64,000 nt of DNA from Devosia sp. XK-2 (GCF_037113415.1 NZ_CP146608.1:1260501-1324500), one strand, 5' to 3'. Shown: positions 53,509-62,222, numbered from the stretch's first letter. The notes: generated from the letters alone by a model not told the origin. Made by a program: numbers and translations.

Positions 53509-54243
53509 CTAGGCTTCGAGCGGGGTCCAACCCAGCGAGCCGCGCTGCACTTCAAGAGGCCGATAATCGCCCTTATAGGCCATTTTCGGCGAATCCTTCA
53601 CCCAGTAGCCCAGATAGACATATTTCAGTTCGGCAGAGCGAACCTGCTCGATATGGTCGAGAATAAGAAAGGTGCCCAGGCTGCGATGGGCCAGGTCCGG
53701 ATCGTAGAAGGAATAGACCATGGAGAGCCCGTCGGGCATCACATCGGTCAGGGCCACGGCGATCAGCGGCTGGTCGGTCAGGTCGCGCAAGCGGTATTCC
53801 ACCAGCACCGACTGCACCGGTGTATCCTCGACCATATATTCATAGTCCTGGTAGCTCATCTGCGTCATGCCGCCACCGGCATGGCGAGCGTCCAGGTAGC
53901 GCTTGAACAATTCATATTGCTCGATGGTTGCGACCGTCGGCTGCACTGAAACGCCGATATCGGCATTAGCCTTGGTGACACGGCGGAAGCGCTTATTGGG
54001 CACAAATTCCTGCGCCACGATCCGCACCGACTGGCACGAATTGCAGCCCTCGCAGGCCGGCCGGTAGATCAGGTTCTGGCTGCGCCGGAACCCGTTATCG
54101 CTCAGCAGATGGTGCAGCATGGCCGCCCGCCGGCCGCTGAGATGGGTGAACAGCTTGCGCTCCATCTTCCCGGGAAGATAGGGGCAGGGCATAGCGGCTG
54201 TCAGAAAGAGCTGGGTTGTTTCCGGCGTCTGGTCGGTCATCAC
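53509..54243 (-). CDS. bpt: aspartate/glutamate leucyltransferase (ATE1/Bpt family)
   Basis: A 244-residue aminoacyl-tRNA-protein transferase. The N-terminal Cys-containing site ACEGCNSCQSVRI and the C-terminal YLGYWVKDSPKMAYKGDYRPLE segment mark the family. The bacterial version attaches Leu to N-terminal Asp/Glu to direct N-degron proteins to ClpS/ClpAP; the arginyl- or leucyl-specificity is inferred. The two adjacent ATGs leave the start uncertain by one residue. Confidence 0.9.
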   Translation of the reverse strand: MMTDQTPETTQLFLTAAMPCPYLPGKMERKLFTHLSGRRAAMLHHLLSDNGFRRSQNLIYRPACEGCNSCQSVRIVAQEFVPNKRFRRVTKANADIGVSVQPTVATIEQYELFKRYLDARHAGGGMTQMSYQDYEYMVEDTPVQSVLVEYRLRDLTDQPLIAVALTDVMPDGLSMVYSFYDPDLAHRSLGTFLILDHIEQVRSAELKYVYLGYWVKDSPKMAYKGDYRPLEVQRGSLGWTPLEA

Positions 54244-54301
54244 AGACCTATCGCTGCATATTGGGAGAGATTAGCAGGAAATCTGCCCCTGCCGCAACGC
54301 C

Positions 54302-54832
54302 TCACTCGCCACCCGAATAGGCGTCCTGTTCGGACATGCGCATGCGCCGCCAATGCCGCATCATGGGCGAGCGGCGTACCATGAGCGTGCCCATGATGAA
54401 ATCATGGATCATCTGCCGGCGCGGGGTGAACAGGGCAAAGAGCAGCGTGACGGGCCAGCAGATCCAGATCGTGATCCAGAATACCAATGCATGCAGGGTC
54501 GCCATCCACCCATCGAGCGGCTGGCCGCGTGTCGGCGTGAGCACGATATCCATCATCTGCATGCCGACAGTGGCACGGCGCGGCGAACCCAGCGTGGCTG
54601 CATAGTAGAGAACGATAGCAGCGGGAACCACGAAGATCAGCGACACCCAGGCCAGCCCAAAGGTGAAAAAGCCCAAAAGCGTTCCGATCAGGCCCAGTGC
54701 CAGCACGATGCAGGACATGATCACCAGATCGACCAGATAGGCCATGACGCGGCGCGTCAGCAGCCCATCGAACAATTCCGGGGCAGTGGCAGGGTCGGGC
54801 AGTTGCGGTCGGGCGGCAAAGTCCTGTGTCAT
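54302..54832 (-). CDS. RDD family membrane protein
   Basis: A 176-residue protein with four predicted helices. The RDD-type N terminus LFDGLLTRRVMAYLVDLVIMS and the motif RRATVGMQMMDIVLTP identify the family. Function unknown. ATG at 54832 (MTQDFAARP) has no strong competitor; the longer upstream frame is unsupported. It is transcribed with bpt only 58 bases downstream of it. Confidence 0.83.
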   Translation of the reverse strand: MTQDFAARPQLPDPATAPELFDGLLTRRVMAYLVDLVIMSCIVLALGLIGTLLGFFTFGLAWVSLIFVVPAAIVLYYAATLGSPRRATVGMQMMDIVLTPTRGQPLDGWMATLHALVFWITIWICWPVTLLFALFTPRRQMIHDFIMGTLMVRRSPMMRHWRRMRMSEQDAYSGGE

Positions 54833-54915
54833 GCAGCACAGATTGTCATGCCGCATGCGCAATGCAAGAGCCTTGGCGCAGAAAGCGCCATGGCCCGATT
54901 GGCGCGGCAACGCCT

Positions 54916-55836
54916 CTAGTCTGGCGTGGACGCGAGCCCGTAAATGTCTTCGATATCGTCCAGCGCCAGATGCGCGGCCATAACGCCGCCGGCGGTCGCC
55001 CAGACTGTGTCGGAAACCCCATGGACATGCCCGGCCTTGGTGACATCCATCGCCTGCCACAGGGGCGAGGCCATCCAGGTCTCGGTTTCTTTCAGCGCCA
55101 GGCCGTCGCCGGTCTCATAGGTGAAATAGAGCAGTCGGTCGCCGTCCAGTTCCGCGATGCGTTCCATGGTGATCTTTTCGGCCAATCCCGGTTTGTCCTG
55201 TGGCGCCGGCCGGCCAAATCCCAGGTCCCGCAGGATCGAGCCGGAAAAACTGTCATTGTTGTAGGCATAGTTCTGTCCCGCGATGAAACGGACCAGGCCG
55301 ACCTTTTCATCCAGTCGGTCGCCAAGCGCGGACTGGATCGCCGTCACCCGCTCCCGGTACTCGGCCAGCACGGCCTGTGCCGCTTCGCTGGTCCCCGCCG
55401 CTTCGGCATAGACAAGGATATTGTCCTTCCATTGTCCCGTGACATTCTCGACGAAGACGGTTGGCGCTATGGCGGAAAGCTGATCGTAGATGGCCTCATG
55501 CCGCTTCTTATTGCCTAGGATCAGGTCCGGGCCCAGCGCCACAATGGCTTCCAGCTCTGGAGCCAACTCCTCCCCCACAACCACCGTGTCTGCCAATGCC
55601 TCGGCAACATGGCCGAACCAGGGATGGGCATTGGCCGACCGCACCGCGCCGACGGGGACGATCCCCATGGCCAGCAGGTCCTCGGTCGCCTCATTGGTCA
55701 GGGCGACGACCCGCACCGGGTGCTCGGAAACGCGCGTAGTGCCCATGATATGGGTCACATCCCGCGCCTCCGCTGCGGGAATGGCAAAGAGCGTAGCGGC
55801 CAGAAGGGCGGCGGCAAATAAATGACGATCAGGCAT
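54916..55836 (-). CDS. iron/siderophore-type ABC substrate-binding protein
   Basis: A 306-residue exported protein with a signal peptide of 24 residues (AEARD). It has the two-lobe helical-backbone layout of FecB/FepB-type binding proteins (VVALTNEATEDLLAMGIVPVGA, then LGPDLILGNKKRH). The ligand is probably a ferric chelate or haem; no permease or ATPase gene is adjacent. A TGA-N9-TCA iron-response box lies 16 bases upstream. Confidence 0.82.
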   Translation of the reverse strand: MPDRHLFAAALLAATLFAIPAAEARDVTHIMGTTRVSEHPVRVVALTNEATEDLLAMGIVPVGAVRSANAHPWFGHVAEALADTVVVGEELAPELEAIVALGPDLILGNKKRHEAIYDQLSAIAPTVFVENVTGQWKDNILVYAEAAGTSEAAQAVLAEYRERVTAIQSALGDRLDEKVGLVRFIAGQNYAYNNDSFSGSILRDLGFGRPAPQDKPGLAEKITMERIAELDGDRLLYFTYETGDGLALKETETWMASPLWQAMDVTKAGHVHGVSDTVWATAGGVMAAHLALDDIEDIYGLASTPD

Positions 55837-55851
55837 GATTATCCATTATGA

Positions 55852-55866
55852 TGACAATTGCAGTCA
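55852..55866. promoter_or_regulatory. RirA-type iron-response box candidate
   Basis: TGA (55852-55854), nine bases, TCA (55864-55866), matching the rhizobial RirA consensus TGA-N9-TCA, 16 bases before the start of the binding-protein gene. The consensus is short, so chance is not negligible. Confidence 0.4.
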
Positions 55867-55980
55867 GCTTTAAATGGAGGGCATCGCGACGGTGAAGTCA
55901 AGCCGCCCGGCGCCATCGGCATAGAATGCGTGACCACACCATGTCATGCCGCTAAACTGTCACCAGCGTAGGGTTTTTCG

Positions 55981-56778
55981 ATGTCGGCAATCACCCAGGG
56001 CATGAACCAACAATATTCCAATAGCACCAGGCTGGCGGCGCGGGCCAAGCTCCATGGATTCGGTCATGCGGAAGTGCCGTGGTTCACCTGGGTTGCCCGG
56101 CATGTCCCCATGCCGGAGCAGGGCGGGTCGGTTCTGGATGTCGGATGCGGGCCTGCCTGGTTCTGGCCCGAGGCCATGCAGGTCCTCCCCGCCGGGATCA
56201 CCTTGACCCTGTTCGACCAGTCCCCCGGCATGGTGCAAGAGGCGATGGAGCGTTGCAGGGGATTGGCATTTGCCGGGCTCGCAGCACAGACCGGCGACGT
56301 TGCCGAACTGCCCTTCGCCGACAATAGCTTCGACGCCGTTATCGCCATGCATATGCTCTACCACGTGGCCGATCAGGAAAAGGCTCTGGCCGAAATCCGT
56401 CGCGTACTCAAACCAGGCGGCACCTTGGTGGTCACCACCAATGGCATAGACAATATGCGCGAGCTCTATGCGCTCACCGCCGTTTTCGGTAGCGCCCCTC
56501 ACGACCCCTCTGCCGACGCCTTTGGGTTGGATCGTGCCCAGCAGCTCATGCGTGCCGCCTTCGGCAATGTGATGCTGGAGGTCCATCCAGCCACCATGCG
56601 GGTCACCGATCCGGAGACTGTCTTTCTCGCCCTGACCACATACCCACCGGGGGATACGGCGCCGCCCGACCAGCAGCAGGCTTTTCGTCAGGCCATTGAG
56701 GATGCCTTTGCGGCCGGTGACGGCGGCATCGATGTCACCAAACAACTCGGCGTCCTGGTCAGTCGGAAAAGTGCCTAG
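55981..56778 (+). CDS. class I SAM-dependent methyltransferase
   Basis: A 265-residue methyltransferase with motif I VLDVGCGPAWFWPE (residues 50-63), motif II DAVIAMHMLYHV and VLKPGGTLVVTTNG. The substrate is unknown. It ends within 4 bases of the converging hemB gene, overlapping it by 4. The start is an ATG; no strong ribosome site is visible. Confidence 0.88.
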   Translation: MSAITQGMNQQYSNSTRLAARAKLHGFGHAEVPWFTWVARHVPMPEQGGSVLDVGCGPAWFWPEAMQVLPAGITLTLFDQSPGMVQEAMERCRGLAFAGLAAQTGDVAELPFADNSFDAVIAMHMLYHVADQEKALAEIRRVLKPGGTLVVTTNGIDNMRELYALTAVFGSAPHDPSADAFGLDRAQQLMRAAFGNVMLEVHPATMRVTDPETVFLALTTYPPGDTAPPDQQQAFRQAIEDAFAAGDGGIDVTKQLGVLVSRKSA

Positions 56779-57788
56779 CCGGCCAGCTTGCGGGCCATCT
56801 CGAGCGCAAAATAGGTCAGCACGCCGTTGGCCCCGGCGCGCTTGAAGGCCCAGAGGCTTTCCAGCACCGCCGCGTCACGGTCGATCGCACCGGCGGCCCC
56901 CGCCATCTCGATCATCGCATATTCGCCACTCACCTGATAGGCATAGATCGGCGCATTGAACGCATCCGCGGCCCGACGCACAATGTCGAGATAGGGCAGG
57001 CCCGGCTTGATCATCACGCTGTCGGCGCCTTCGGCAATGTCCTGCTCGATCTCGCGCAGCGCTTCGTCCGAGTTGGCATAGTCCATCTGATAGGTGCGCT
57101 TGTCACCCTTGAGACGACTGCCCGAACCGACCGCCTCGCGGAAGGGGCCATAAAAGCACGACGCATATTTGGCCGCATAGGACATGATTTGGACGTGCTC
57201 GAACCCTTCGCCATCCAGCGCCGCGCGAATGGCGGCAACGCGCCCGTCCATCATGTCGGAGGGGGCGATGATATCGGCCCCGGCGCGGGCTTGGACCAAG
57301 GCCGAACGCACCATGACGTCAACCGTCTCGTCATTGAGGATTTCGCCATCCCGAACCAGCCCATCCTGGCCATCGCTGGAATATTCGTCCAGCGCGACAT
57401 CGGCAATCAGCCCGATTTCGGGCACCGCCGCCTTGATGGCGCTCAGCGCCCGGCACATCAGATTGTCCGGATTATAGGCTTCGGTCGCGTCTTCGCTGCG
57501 CAGATGGTCCGGCGTATTGGGAAAGATCGCCAGTGCCGGAATGCCCGCATCCCGAGCCGCGCGCGCGGCCTCCACCATCAGATCGACAGAAAGGCGCTCG
57601 ACCCCGGGCATAGTCTTGATCTGCGTTTTCTCGTTCTGCCCCGCGATAACAAAGAGCGGCCAGATCAGATCGCGCGGCAAAAGCTCGGTTTCGCGCACCA
57701 TGGCCCGGCTCCAGCCGGCCCGCCGCGATCGGCGCAGCCGCCGCCCTGCCAGAAAGGACATGTCGTGCCGGGGCCAGGTCTGGGTCAT
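56775..57788 (-). CDS. hemB: delta-aminolevulinic acid dehydratase (porphobilinogen synthase)
   Basis: A 337-residue HemB. The two Schiff-base lysine regions are YAAKYASCFYGPFREA and SVMIKPGLPYLD. The metal region is Asp-based (DVALDEYSSDGQDG) and lacks the Cys triad, suggesting the Mg-type enzyme of rhizobia rather than the zinc type. It condenses two ALA molecules to porphobilinogen for haem and corrinoid synthesis. It overlaps the methyltransferase by 4 bases. Confidence 0.96.
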   Translation of the reverse strand: MTQTWPRHDMSFLAGRRLRRSRRAGWSRAMVRETELLPRDLIWPLFVIAGQNEKTQIKTMPGVERLSVDLMVEAARAARDAGIPALAIFPNTPDHLRSEDATEAYNPDNLMCRALSAIKAAVPEIGLIADVALDEYSSDGQDGLVRDGEILNDETVDVMVRSALVQARAGADIIAPSDMMDGRVAAIRAALDGEGFEHVQIMSYAAKYASCFYGPFREAVGSGSRLKGDKRTYQMDYANSDEALREIEQDIAEGADSVMIKPGLPYLDIVRRAADAFNAPIYAYQVSGEYAMIEMAGAAGAIDRDAAVLESLWAFKRAGANGVLTYFALEMARKLAG

Positions 57789-57881
57789 GAGGATCTCCTT
57801 GTCTCGACCTAGTTATCAGCCGCCACGACGCCGTCCAAGCTGCGGCTTGTCGCAGGGGCCTTGGCGGAGTATCAAACCGGC

Positions 57882-58268
57882 ATGCTGTTCCAGGCCCCAA
57901 ATCTCTCGCTCTATATCCGCATCGTCGCCATTCTGGCACTCATGCTGGGGCTGAGCGATGCCGCGCGCCTGCTCGGCATCAATCTGGGGTCGCAAAGCCC
58001 GATAGCCGTCATGGGCTTTTCGGCTTTCATCTATCTGGCGGTCTTCTGCCTCACCAAGCTGTTTGCCGCGGTGGGCCTTTGGATCAAGGCCAGTTGGGGC
58101 GCGGTCCTGCTGGTCGGCGTCACCTTGCTCGAACTCGGGCTATACCTGACGGGAAGCCCAGACGTCCGCATGGGTATGTTCGGTTTCGTGGTGCGCCTGA
58201 TCCTGCTCGCAGCCATCACCGCCATTTTCGCGCTCAGCCTTCGATTCATCCGCGCCCAGGCGGACTAA
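57882..58268 (+). CDS. small membrane protein, possibly DUF6163
   Basis: A 128-residue protein with four predicted helices. It begins 93 bases after the hemB start, on the opposite strand; a TTG at 57861 is an alternative. I think it belongs to DUF6163, common in Hyphomicrobiales, but have no motif to prove it. It converges on an XRE regulator with a 4-base overlap. Confidence 0.7.
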   Translation: MLFQAPNLSLYIRIVAILALMLGLSDAARLLGINLGSQSPIAVMGFSAFIYLAVFCLTKLFAAVGLWIKASWGAVLLVGVTLLELGLYLTGSPDVRMGMFGFVVRLILLAAITAIFALSLRFIRAQAD

Positions 58269-59035
58269 TCCGGACCGGCAATGGGGTGGAATTGCTCGAT
58301 GGTAATCTCCTCGGCAAGAGCGTCCTGAGGACCGCCAAAGCTGGTGACGGTCGTGAACCACCGCGTCACCATCCTGTCAATTTGGAATTCGAGCGGCAGG
58401 ATGACACCATGTCTGTCGCGCCCGATGGCTGCACCTAACTGCGCCCCGCCCGGCCAGCGCCGCGCCTGAGCCAATGTCCTGGCTGCCGCCGAGTCCGGGC
58501 CGCGCCGCCGGGCGGCATCCTGCAGCCGGTGCAACAGATAAGCCGCGACCTCCTCCCAATTGACAATGGCATCGCGCACCGGCCCAGGCCTGAACACCAG
58601 GTCTACTAGGTTCAGTGAAACCCCGGGCGATGGCCTGCCGCCGATCAGGGCGAAAGCCGCCTCATTGGCGTCGACAATGCCAAAGGCGGCGTCGAGCACC
58701 AGCGCCGGATTGGGCGCATGCGCGGCAATGAGAAGCGCCGCTGCCTGCCGGATTTCGGCCATTTGTGGGCTGAGCCAATCGCTGTCGCTGTACTGGGGCG
58801 CAAATCCCGCTGCCACGAGCAGGCTGTTGCGGTCGCGCAGCGAGAGGTCCAATGCCTCAGCCAGGCGCATGACCATAATGGCGCTGGGTCGGGCCCTCGC
58901 CGCTTCCAAAAAGCTGAGATGACGCGGCGAGACGTCCGCAGCCAGTGCCAGCGCCATCTGGCTCATCCCGCGCCTGTTGCGCCATTCTTTCAGGCTCCTG
59001 TCGAACAATCTGCGCCTCCACGGTCGAGCGGTCAC
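58265..59035 (-). CDS. XRE regulator with MmyB-like ligand domain
   Basis: A 256-residue protein with an N-terminal helix-turn-helix (LKEWRNRRGMSQMALALAADVSPRHLSFLEAARARPS, residues 16-51) and a C-terminal MmyB-type ligand-binding domain (NPALVLDAAFGIVDANEAAFALI). Such regulators often sense small molecules and repress a nearby gene. The divergent gene at 59139 is the likely target. Confidence 0.87.
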   Translation of the reverse strand: MTARPWRRRLFDRSLKEWRNRRGMSQMALALAADVSPRHLSFLEAARARPSAIMVMRLAEALDLSLRDRNSLLVAAGFAPQYSDSDWLSPQMAEIRQAAALLIAAHAPNPALVLDAAFGIVDANEAAFALIGGRPSPGVSLNLVDLVFRPGPVRDAIVNWEEVAAYLLHRLQDAARRRGPDSAAARTLAQARRWPGGAQLGAAIGRDRHGVILPLEFQIDRMVTRWFTTVTSFGGPQDALAEEITIEQFHPIAGPD

Positions 59036-59138
59036 CCTGCCTCATCAGGGGAAGGATTTCCATTACCTGGGAGGGAATTGAGATCATGACCATGGCAGTC
59101 ATGCTGCGCCCATCGCTGCCAAGACCAGGAGATACTCT

Positions 59139-59546
59139 ATGGCTACGCTCGCACACAAACCCTCTCACCTCGATCCGCGATCGATTTACTGGATCGACGC
59201 CTTTGGTTCTTTTGCCTTTGGCCTCGCCCTGATTGTTGCCGCTGGCCCCCTGACGGACCTTGCCGGCTGGACGGTGCCGGCAGCATTCCTTGTCGGCGTG
59301 GGCCTTTTCCTTCTGCCTTGGGCGCTGTTCAATCTCATCATCGCCCGGCAGGTCATTCCCGCCATCGGAATGGTGCGCGTCAATATTGCCGGAGACGCGA
59401 TCTGGGTACTTGCCTCACTGGCGCTTGTCCTGAGCCAGGTCAGCCAATTGACAACCTTGGGTCTGACCCTGTTGGTGGGGCAGGCATTGATGGTCGCCGC
59501 TGTCGGAGTGGTAAAGCTCGTTGGTGCTCGGGCGATAACCAGTTGA
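59139..59546 (+). CDS. membrane protein of unknown function
   Basis: A 135-residue protein with four predicted helices and a short N-terminal cytoplasmic stretch (HKPSHLDPRSIYWIDAF). No family recognised. It diverges from the XRE regulator with a 103-base gap, so it may be regulated by it. A GC-rich hairpin follows its stop. Confidence 0.7.
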   Translation: MATLAHKPSHLDPRSIYWIDAFGSFAFGLALIVAAGPLTDLAGWTVPAAFLVGVGLFLLPWALFNLIIARQVIPAIGMVRVNIAGDAIWVLASLALVLSQVSQLTTLGLTLLVGQALMVAAVGVVKLVGARAITS

Positions 59547-59557
59547 TGCCAGGCTCG

Positions 59558-59580
59558 GGGCGGGCGCTGCCCGCCCTTAA
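59558..59580 (+). terminator. GC hairpin after the membrane protein
   Basis: GGGCGGGC (59558-59565) and GCCCGCCC (59569-59576) with a three-base loop, then TTAA. The T run is poor. Confidence 0.5.
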
Positions 59581-59662
59581 CACTTGAGAATGGTTACAAG
59601 TTTATCACCCGTGGTAAGGCGCCATTAAGCCAAATTCTCATTGCATTCCAGTAAGATAGTTT

Positions 59663-59677
59663 TAAGCGTGTCGCTTA
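59663..59677. promoter_or_regulatory. palindrome upstream of ldtR
   Basis: TAAGCG (59663-59668), TGT, CGCTTA (59672-59677), a perfect 6-bp inverted repeat about 80 bases before the ldtR start. It may be an operator of ldtR or of another regulator. Confidence 0.35.
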
Positions 59678-59755
59678 GGGTGATCTTAGTCGGGTGGCCG
59701 TAGTTTGGCCTCATGAGATGCGAAAAATCGCACGTGATTAGACAGTGAGGCACAA

Positions 59756-60265
59756 ATGGCAATCAAGTCGAACGCGGCCGAGGCGCTTAACCCGGAACGT
59801 AGTGAAGGTCTTAAACCCCTTTACCTGGAAGCCGTCTCCCGCGTGGAGCGTCTCCACCGCCGTCTCCTTGACCTGATCAAGGACGAGTTCGATCGCATGG
59901 GCTGGGACGATATCAATCCGGTTCAGGCGCTTCTCATGTTCAATATCGGCGACGCCGAGCTGACCGCTGGCGAGCTGCGCTCCCGCGGCTACTATCTGGG
60001 CTCCAACGTCTCCTATAATCTCAAGAAGCTGGTCGAGACCGGTTATATCTTCCAGGAGCGCTCGCGCACCGACCGCCGCTCTGTCCGCATCAAGCTGACC
60101 CCCAAGGGCGAGGAAGTGGCCGAGGTGATCGACGAGCTCTATGACCGTCACCTCAAATCCATCGACAAGGTCGGTGGCCTGGGCGATGAGGAATTCGATG
60201 GCCTCAATAAGGCGCTAGCCCGTCTGGAACGCTTCTGGGTCGACCAGATTCTCTATAAGCTCTGA
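59756..60265 (+). CDS. ldtR: MarR family regulator LdtR
   Basis: A 169-residue winged-helix protein. The N-terminal ERLHRRLLDLIKDEFDRMGWDDINPVQALLMFNIGD and the wing QERSRTDRRSVRIKLT match the LdtR group, known from Liberibacter and rhizobia, where LdtR regulates the neighbouring L,D-transpeptidase gene ldtP. Here that gene follows after a terminator and a separate promoter region. The start is an ATG with GTGAGG upstream. Confidence 0.88.
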   Translation: MAIKSNAAEALNPERSEGLKPLYLEAVSRVERLHRRLLDLIKDEFDRMGWDDINPVQALLMFNIGDAELTAGELRSRGYYLGSNVSYNLKKLVETGYIFQERSRTDRRSVRIKLTPKGEEVAEVIDELYDRHLKSIDKVGGLGDEEFDGLNKALARLERFWVDQILYKL

Positions 60266-60342
60266 TCGTACTGTCCTACAGGACAGGCTAAAGGGCGGCA
60301 GCTGGTGGCGTGTGTTGCCTCCATGCCACAACTGCTGAGAAG

Positions 60343-60370
60343 ACGCCGGTCGCAAGGCCGGCGTTTCTTA
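60343..60370 (+). terminator. ldtR terminator
   Basis: ACGCCGG (60343-60349) and CCGGCGT (60358-60364) with an 8-base loop and then TTCTTATTT. It separates ldtR from the ldtP promoter region. Confidence 0.75.
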
Positions 60371-60445
60371 TTTGTGCCGCAAAGCAAAGGCAGCTCGGAT
60401 TACCTGGTTGGAAACCATTTGCTGGCATGGCTATCTTGGTGCGCT

Positions 60446-60477
60446 GGTTCACAAGCCGTTTACACAGATTGTGAACC
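60446..60477. promoter_or_regulatory. candidate LdtR operator upstream of ldtP
   Basis: GGTTCACAA (60446-60454) and TTGTGAACC (60469-60477), a perfect 9-bp inverted repeat with a 14-base spacer, 57-88 bases upstream of the ldtP start. The half-site spacing of 23 bases suits a dimer contacting two turns of DNA. Confidence 0.6.
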
Positions 60478-60533
60478 GCACCGAGGCAGTGCTATCGCCC
60501 ATGCAAATGGCGGGCGAATTCTATGGTGGATGA

Positions 60534-61784
60534 ATGCGGCTGACGCGACGTAACTTTATTCGGTCCATGGCGGTAGCAGGCGCTTCGGCGGCCATGCCTG
60601 CCTGGGCTCAGGACTCTCTGTTCGACATGATGTCGCGTAGCCGCATCATCAGTGAGGCCGACCCCAACAGCAATACGGCCGCTGCCGCAGCCACGATCGC
60701 CACCAATGAGCCGATCCTGTCCTATGACACGCTGCACAATCTGCAATTGGCGATCTCGCAATACGAGCCCTTCGTTGCCGCCGGCGGCTGGGAAGAAGTG
60801 CCGCAACGCGCCTTCAAGCTCAATCTTGGCAAGTCCGATCCGGCCGTTGTCCAGCTCAAACGGCGCCTGATTTCCTCCGGCGATATGCCCTTGGTGGAAT
60901 ATGCCAGCGACATTTTCGACGCCGATACTGACCGCGCCGTGCGCGTCTTCCAGGCCCGCCACGGCCTGATCGTCAATGGCTGGATCGACGAGGCGACCTG
61001 GTATGCGCTCAACGTGCCGGCATCGACCCGTTTGCAGCAGCTCTATCTCAACTATACCCGCGTCCAGAACATGGCGCCCCAATTGACCGACCGCTATGTG
61101 GTGGTGAACATCCCCGCCGCCACCATCGAAGCTGTCGGCGGCGGCATGGTCGAGCAGCGTCACACCGCCGTGGTCGGCCGCGTGGAACGCGCCACGCCGA
61201 TCCTCGCGAGCAAGATTCACCAGGTCAATTTCAATCCCTATTGGCATGTGCCCAAGTCGCTGGTTCGGCAGGACCTCACCAAATACATGCTGGAAGACCC
61301 GCAATACCTGGCCAAGCAGAACATCTTCATCTACGACGGCAGCGGCAACACTATCGATCCGGCGACCATCGACTGGTCCAACATCACCGATGCCCAGGTG
61401 AACTACATGTATCGCCAGGAGCCTGGCGCCGAAAATTCGATGGGCCATTGCAAGATCAATTTCTACAATCCCTTCGATGTCTATCTGCACGACACGCCAT
61501 CCAAGGCATTGTTCGGCGAGAATGCGCGTTTCCACTCTTCCGGTTGCGTGCGTGTCGAAGGCGTCAATCAGCTCGTGGCCTGGCTCTTGCGCGACAATGG
61601 CGACTGGGATCAGACGCGTGTCGACCAGACATTCGCTTCGCTCGAACGCAAGGATGTCAGCCTGAGCACGCAGATGCCGATCCACACCACCTATATTACC
61701 GCCTGGGCCAATCGCCAGGGCACCGTCAGCTTCCGCGACGACGTCTATAATTTCGACGAAGAAGGTAAGGTCAGCTTCAGCTGA
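60534..61784 (+). CDS. ldtP: L,D-transpeptidase (YcbB-like) LdtP
   Basis: A 416-residue periplasmic enzyme. A Tat-type signal is suggested by RRNFIRSMAVAG (residues 5-16). A peptidoglycan-binding domain (residues about 100-160, PAVVQLKRRLISSGDMP) precedes the YkuD catalytic domain with Cys in HSSGCVRVEGV (about residue 343). It forms 3-3 crosslinks or attaches proteins to peptidoglycan. It lies next to ldtR. Confidence 0.93.
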   Translation: MRLTRRNFIRSMAVAGASAAMPAWAQDSLFDMMSRSRIISEADPNSNTAAAAATIATNEPILSYDTLHNLQLAISQYEPFVAAGGWEEVPQRAFKLNLGKSDPAVVQLKRRLISSGDMPLVEYASDIFDADTDRAVRVFQARHGLIVNGWIDEATWYALNVPASTRLQQLYLNYTRVQNMAPQLTDRYVVVNIPAATIEAVGGGMVEQRHTAVVGRVERATPILASKIHQVNFNPYWHVPKSLVRQDLTKYMLEDPQYLAKQNIFIYDGSGNTIDPATIDWSNITDAQVNYMYRQEPGAENSMGHCKINFYNPFDVYLHDTPSKALFGENARFHSSGCVRVEGVNQLVAWLLRDNGDWDQTRVDQTFASLERKDVSLSTQMPIHTTYITAWANRQGTVSFRDDVYNFDEEGKVSFS

Positions 61785-61809
61785 TCGGCTCGGCGAGAAC
61801 GGCGAGAGG

Positions 61810-61846
61810 CGGGCTCCTGCCAGGGTAGGAGCCCGTTTTCATTTTC
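61810..61846 (+). terminator. ldtP terminator
   Basis: CGGGCTCCT (61810-61818) and AGGAGCCCG (61827-61835) with an 8-base loop, then TTTTCATTTT. It lies 25 bases after the ldtP stop. Confidence 0.9.
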
Positions 61847-61882
61847 CTCGGTTGCGCTATATTGTCGGCGGAGGAGCGAGCC

Positions 61883-62095
61883 ATGACCGACCGCGATGTT
61901 CTGTTCGAATTTGTTCAGATGGGACAGCAGATGCGCGTGGCCGCCATTGACGAGGCGACCGGCACCGAAGTCGTTGTTATCACCCCGCTCAATGCCACAA
62001 AGCTGCAAATGCAGCGCGTTGCCATGGCCAAGCTCAAGCGCAAGCTGGAGCAGGGGACGTCTGCCCCTGCGCCGTCGCCCGGCAAATTTGCCTGA
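61883..62095 (+). CDS. small protein of DUF6898 type
   Basis: A 70-residue protein (MTDRDVLFEFVQMGQQMRVAAIDEATGTEV, then NATKLQMQRVAMAKLKRKLEQG) that resembles DUF6898 of Hyphomicrobiales. The function is unknown. The ATG at 61883 follows a GGAGGAG site. It is followed by the ZTP riboswitch region before glyA. Confidence 0.72.
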   Translation: MTDRDVLFEFVQMGQQMRVAAIDEATGTEVVVITPLNATKLQMQRVAMAKLKRKLEQGTSAPAPSPGKFA

Positions 62096-62143
62096 TCGCG
62101 CACATTTCTCTTTCCCTTCATTTGCTGCTGCGGCATAAAAGGG

Positions 62144-62222
62144 CCGTTCGCGCGACTGGCGAGAAGAGATGGGGAACCATCGGGGAACGCGAACCTTTGT
62201 AAGAGCCGCTCGCCTGGGCACC
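62144..62222 (+). ncRNA. ZTP (pfl) riboswitch upstream of glyA
   Basis: Conserved blocks in order: CGTTCGCGCGACTGGCGA (62145-62162), a GATGG/CCATC hairpin (62168-62181), CGGGGAAC (62181-62188) and the distal GCCTGGGCA (62212-62220). Stem P1 pairs GTTCGCG (62146-62152) with CGCGAAC (62188-62194). These are the hallmarks of the ZTP/ZMP-sensing pfl motif. It lies about 136 bases before glyA, whose one-carbon product supports the purine step where ZMP accumulates. No clear terminator follows, so translational control or another mechanism is possible. Confidence 0.87.

Noticed and set aside
62144-62222. Glycine riboswitch reading for the glyA leader
   Set aside because: The glycine aptamer consensus is absent; the blocks match the ZTP/pfl motif instead.
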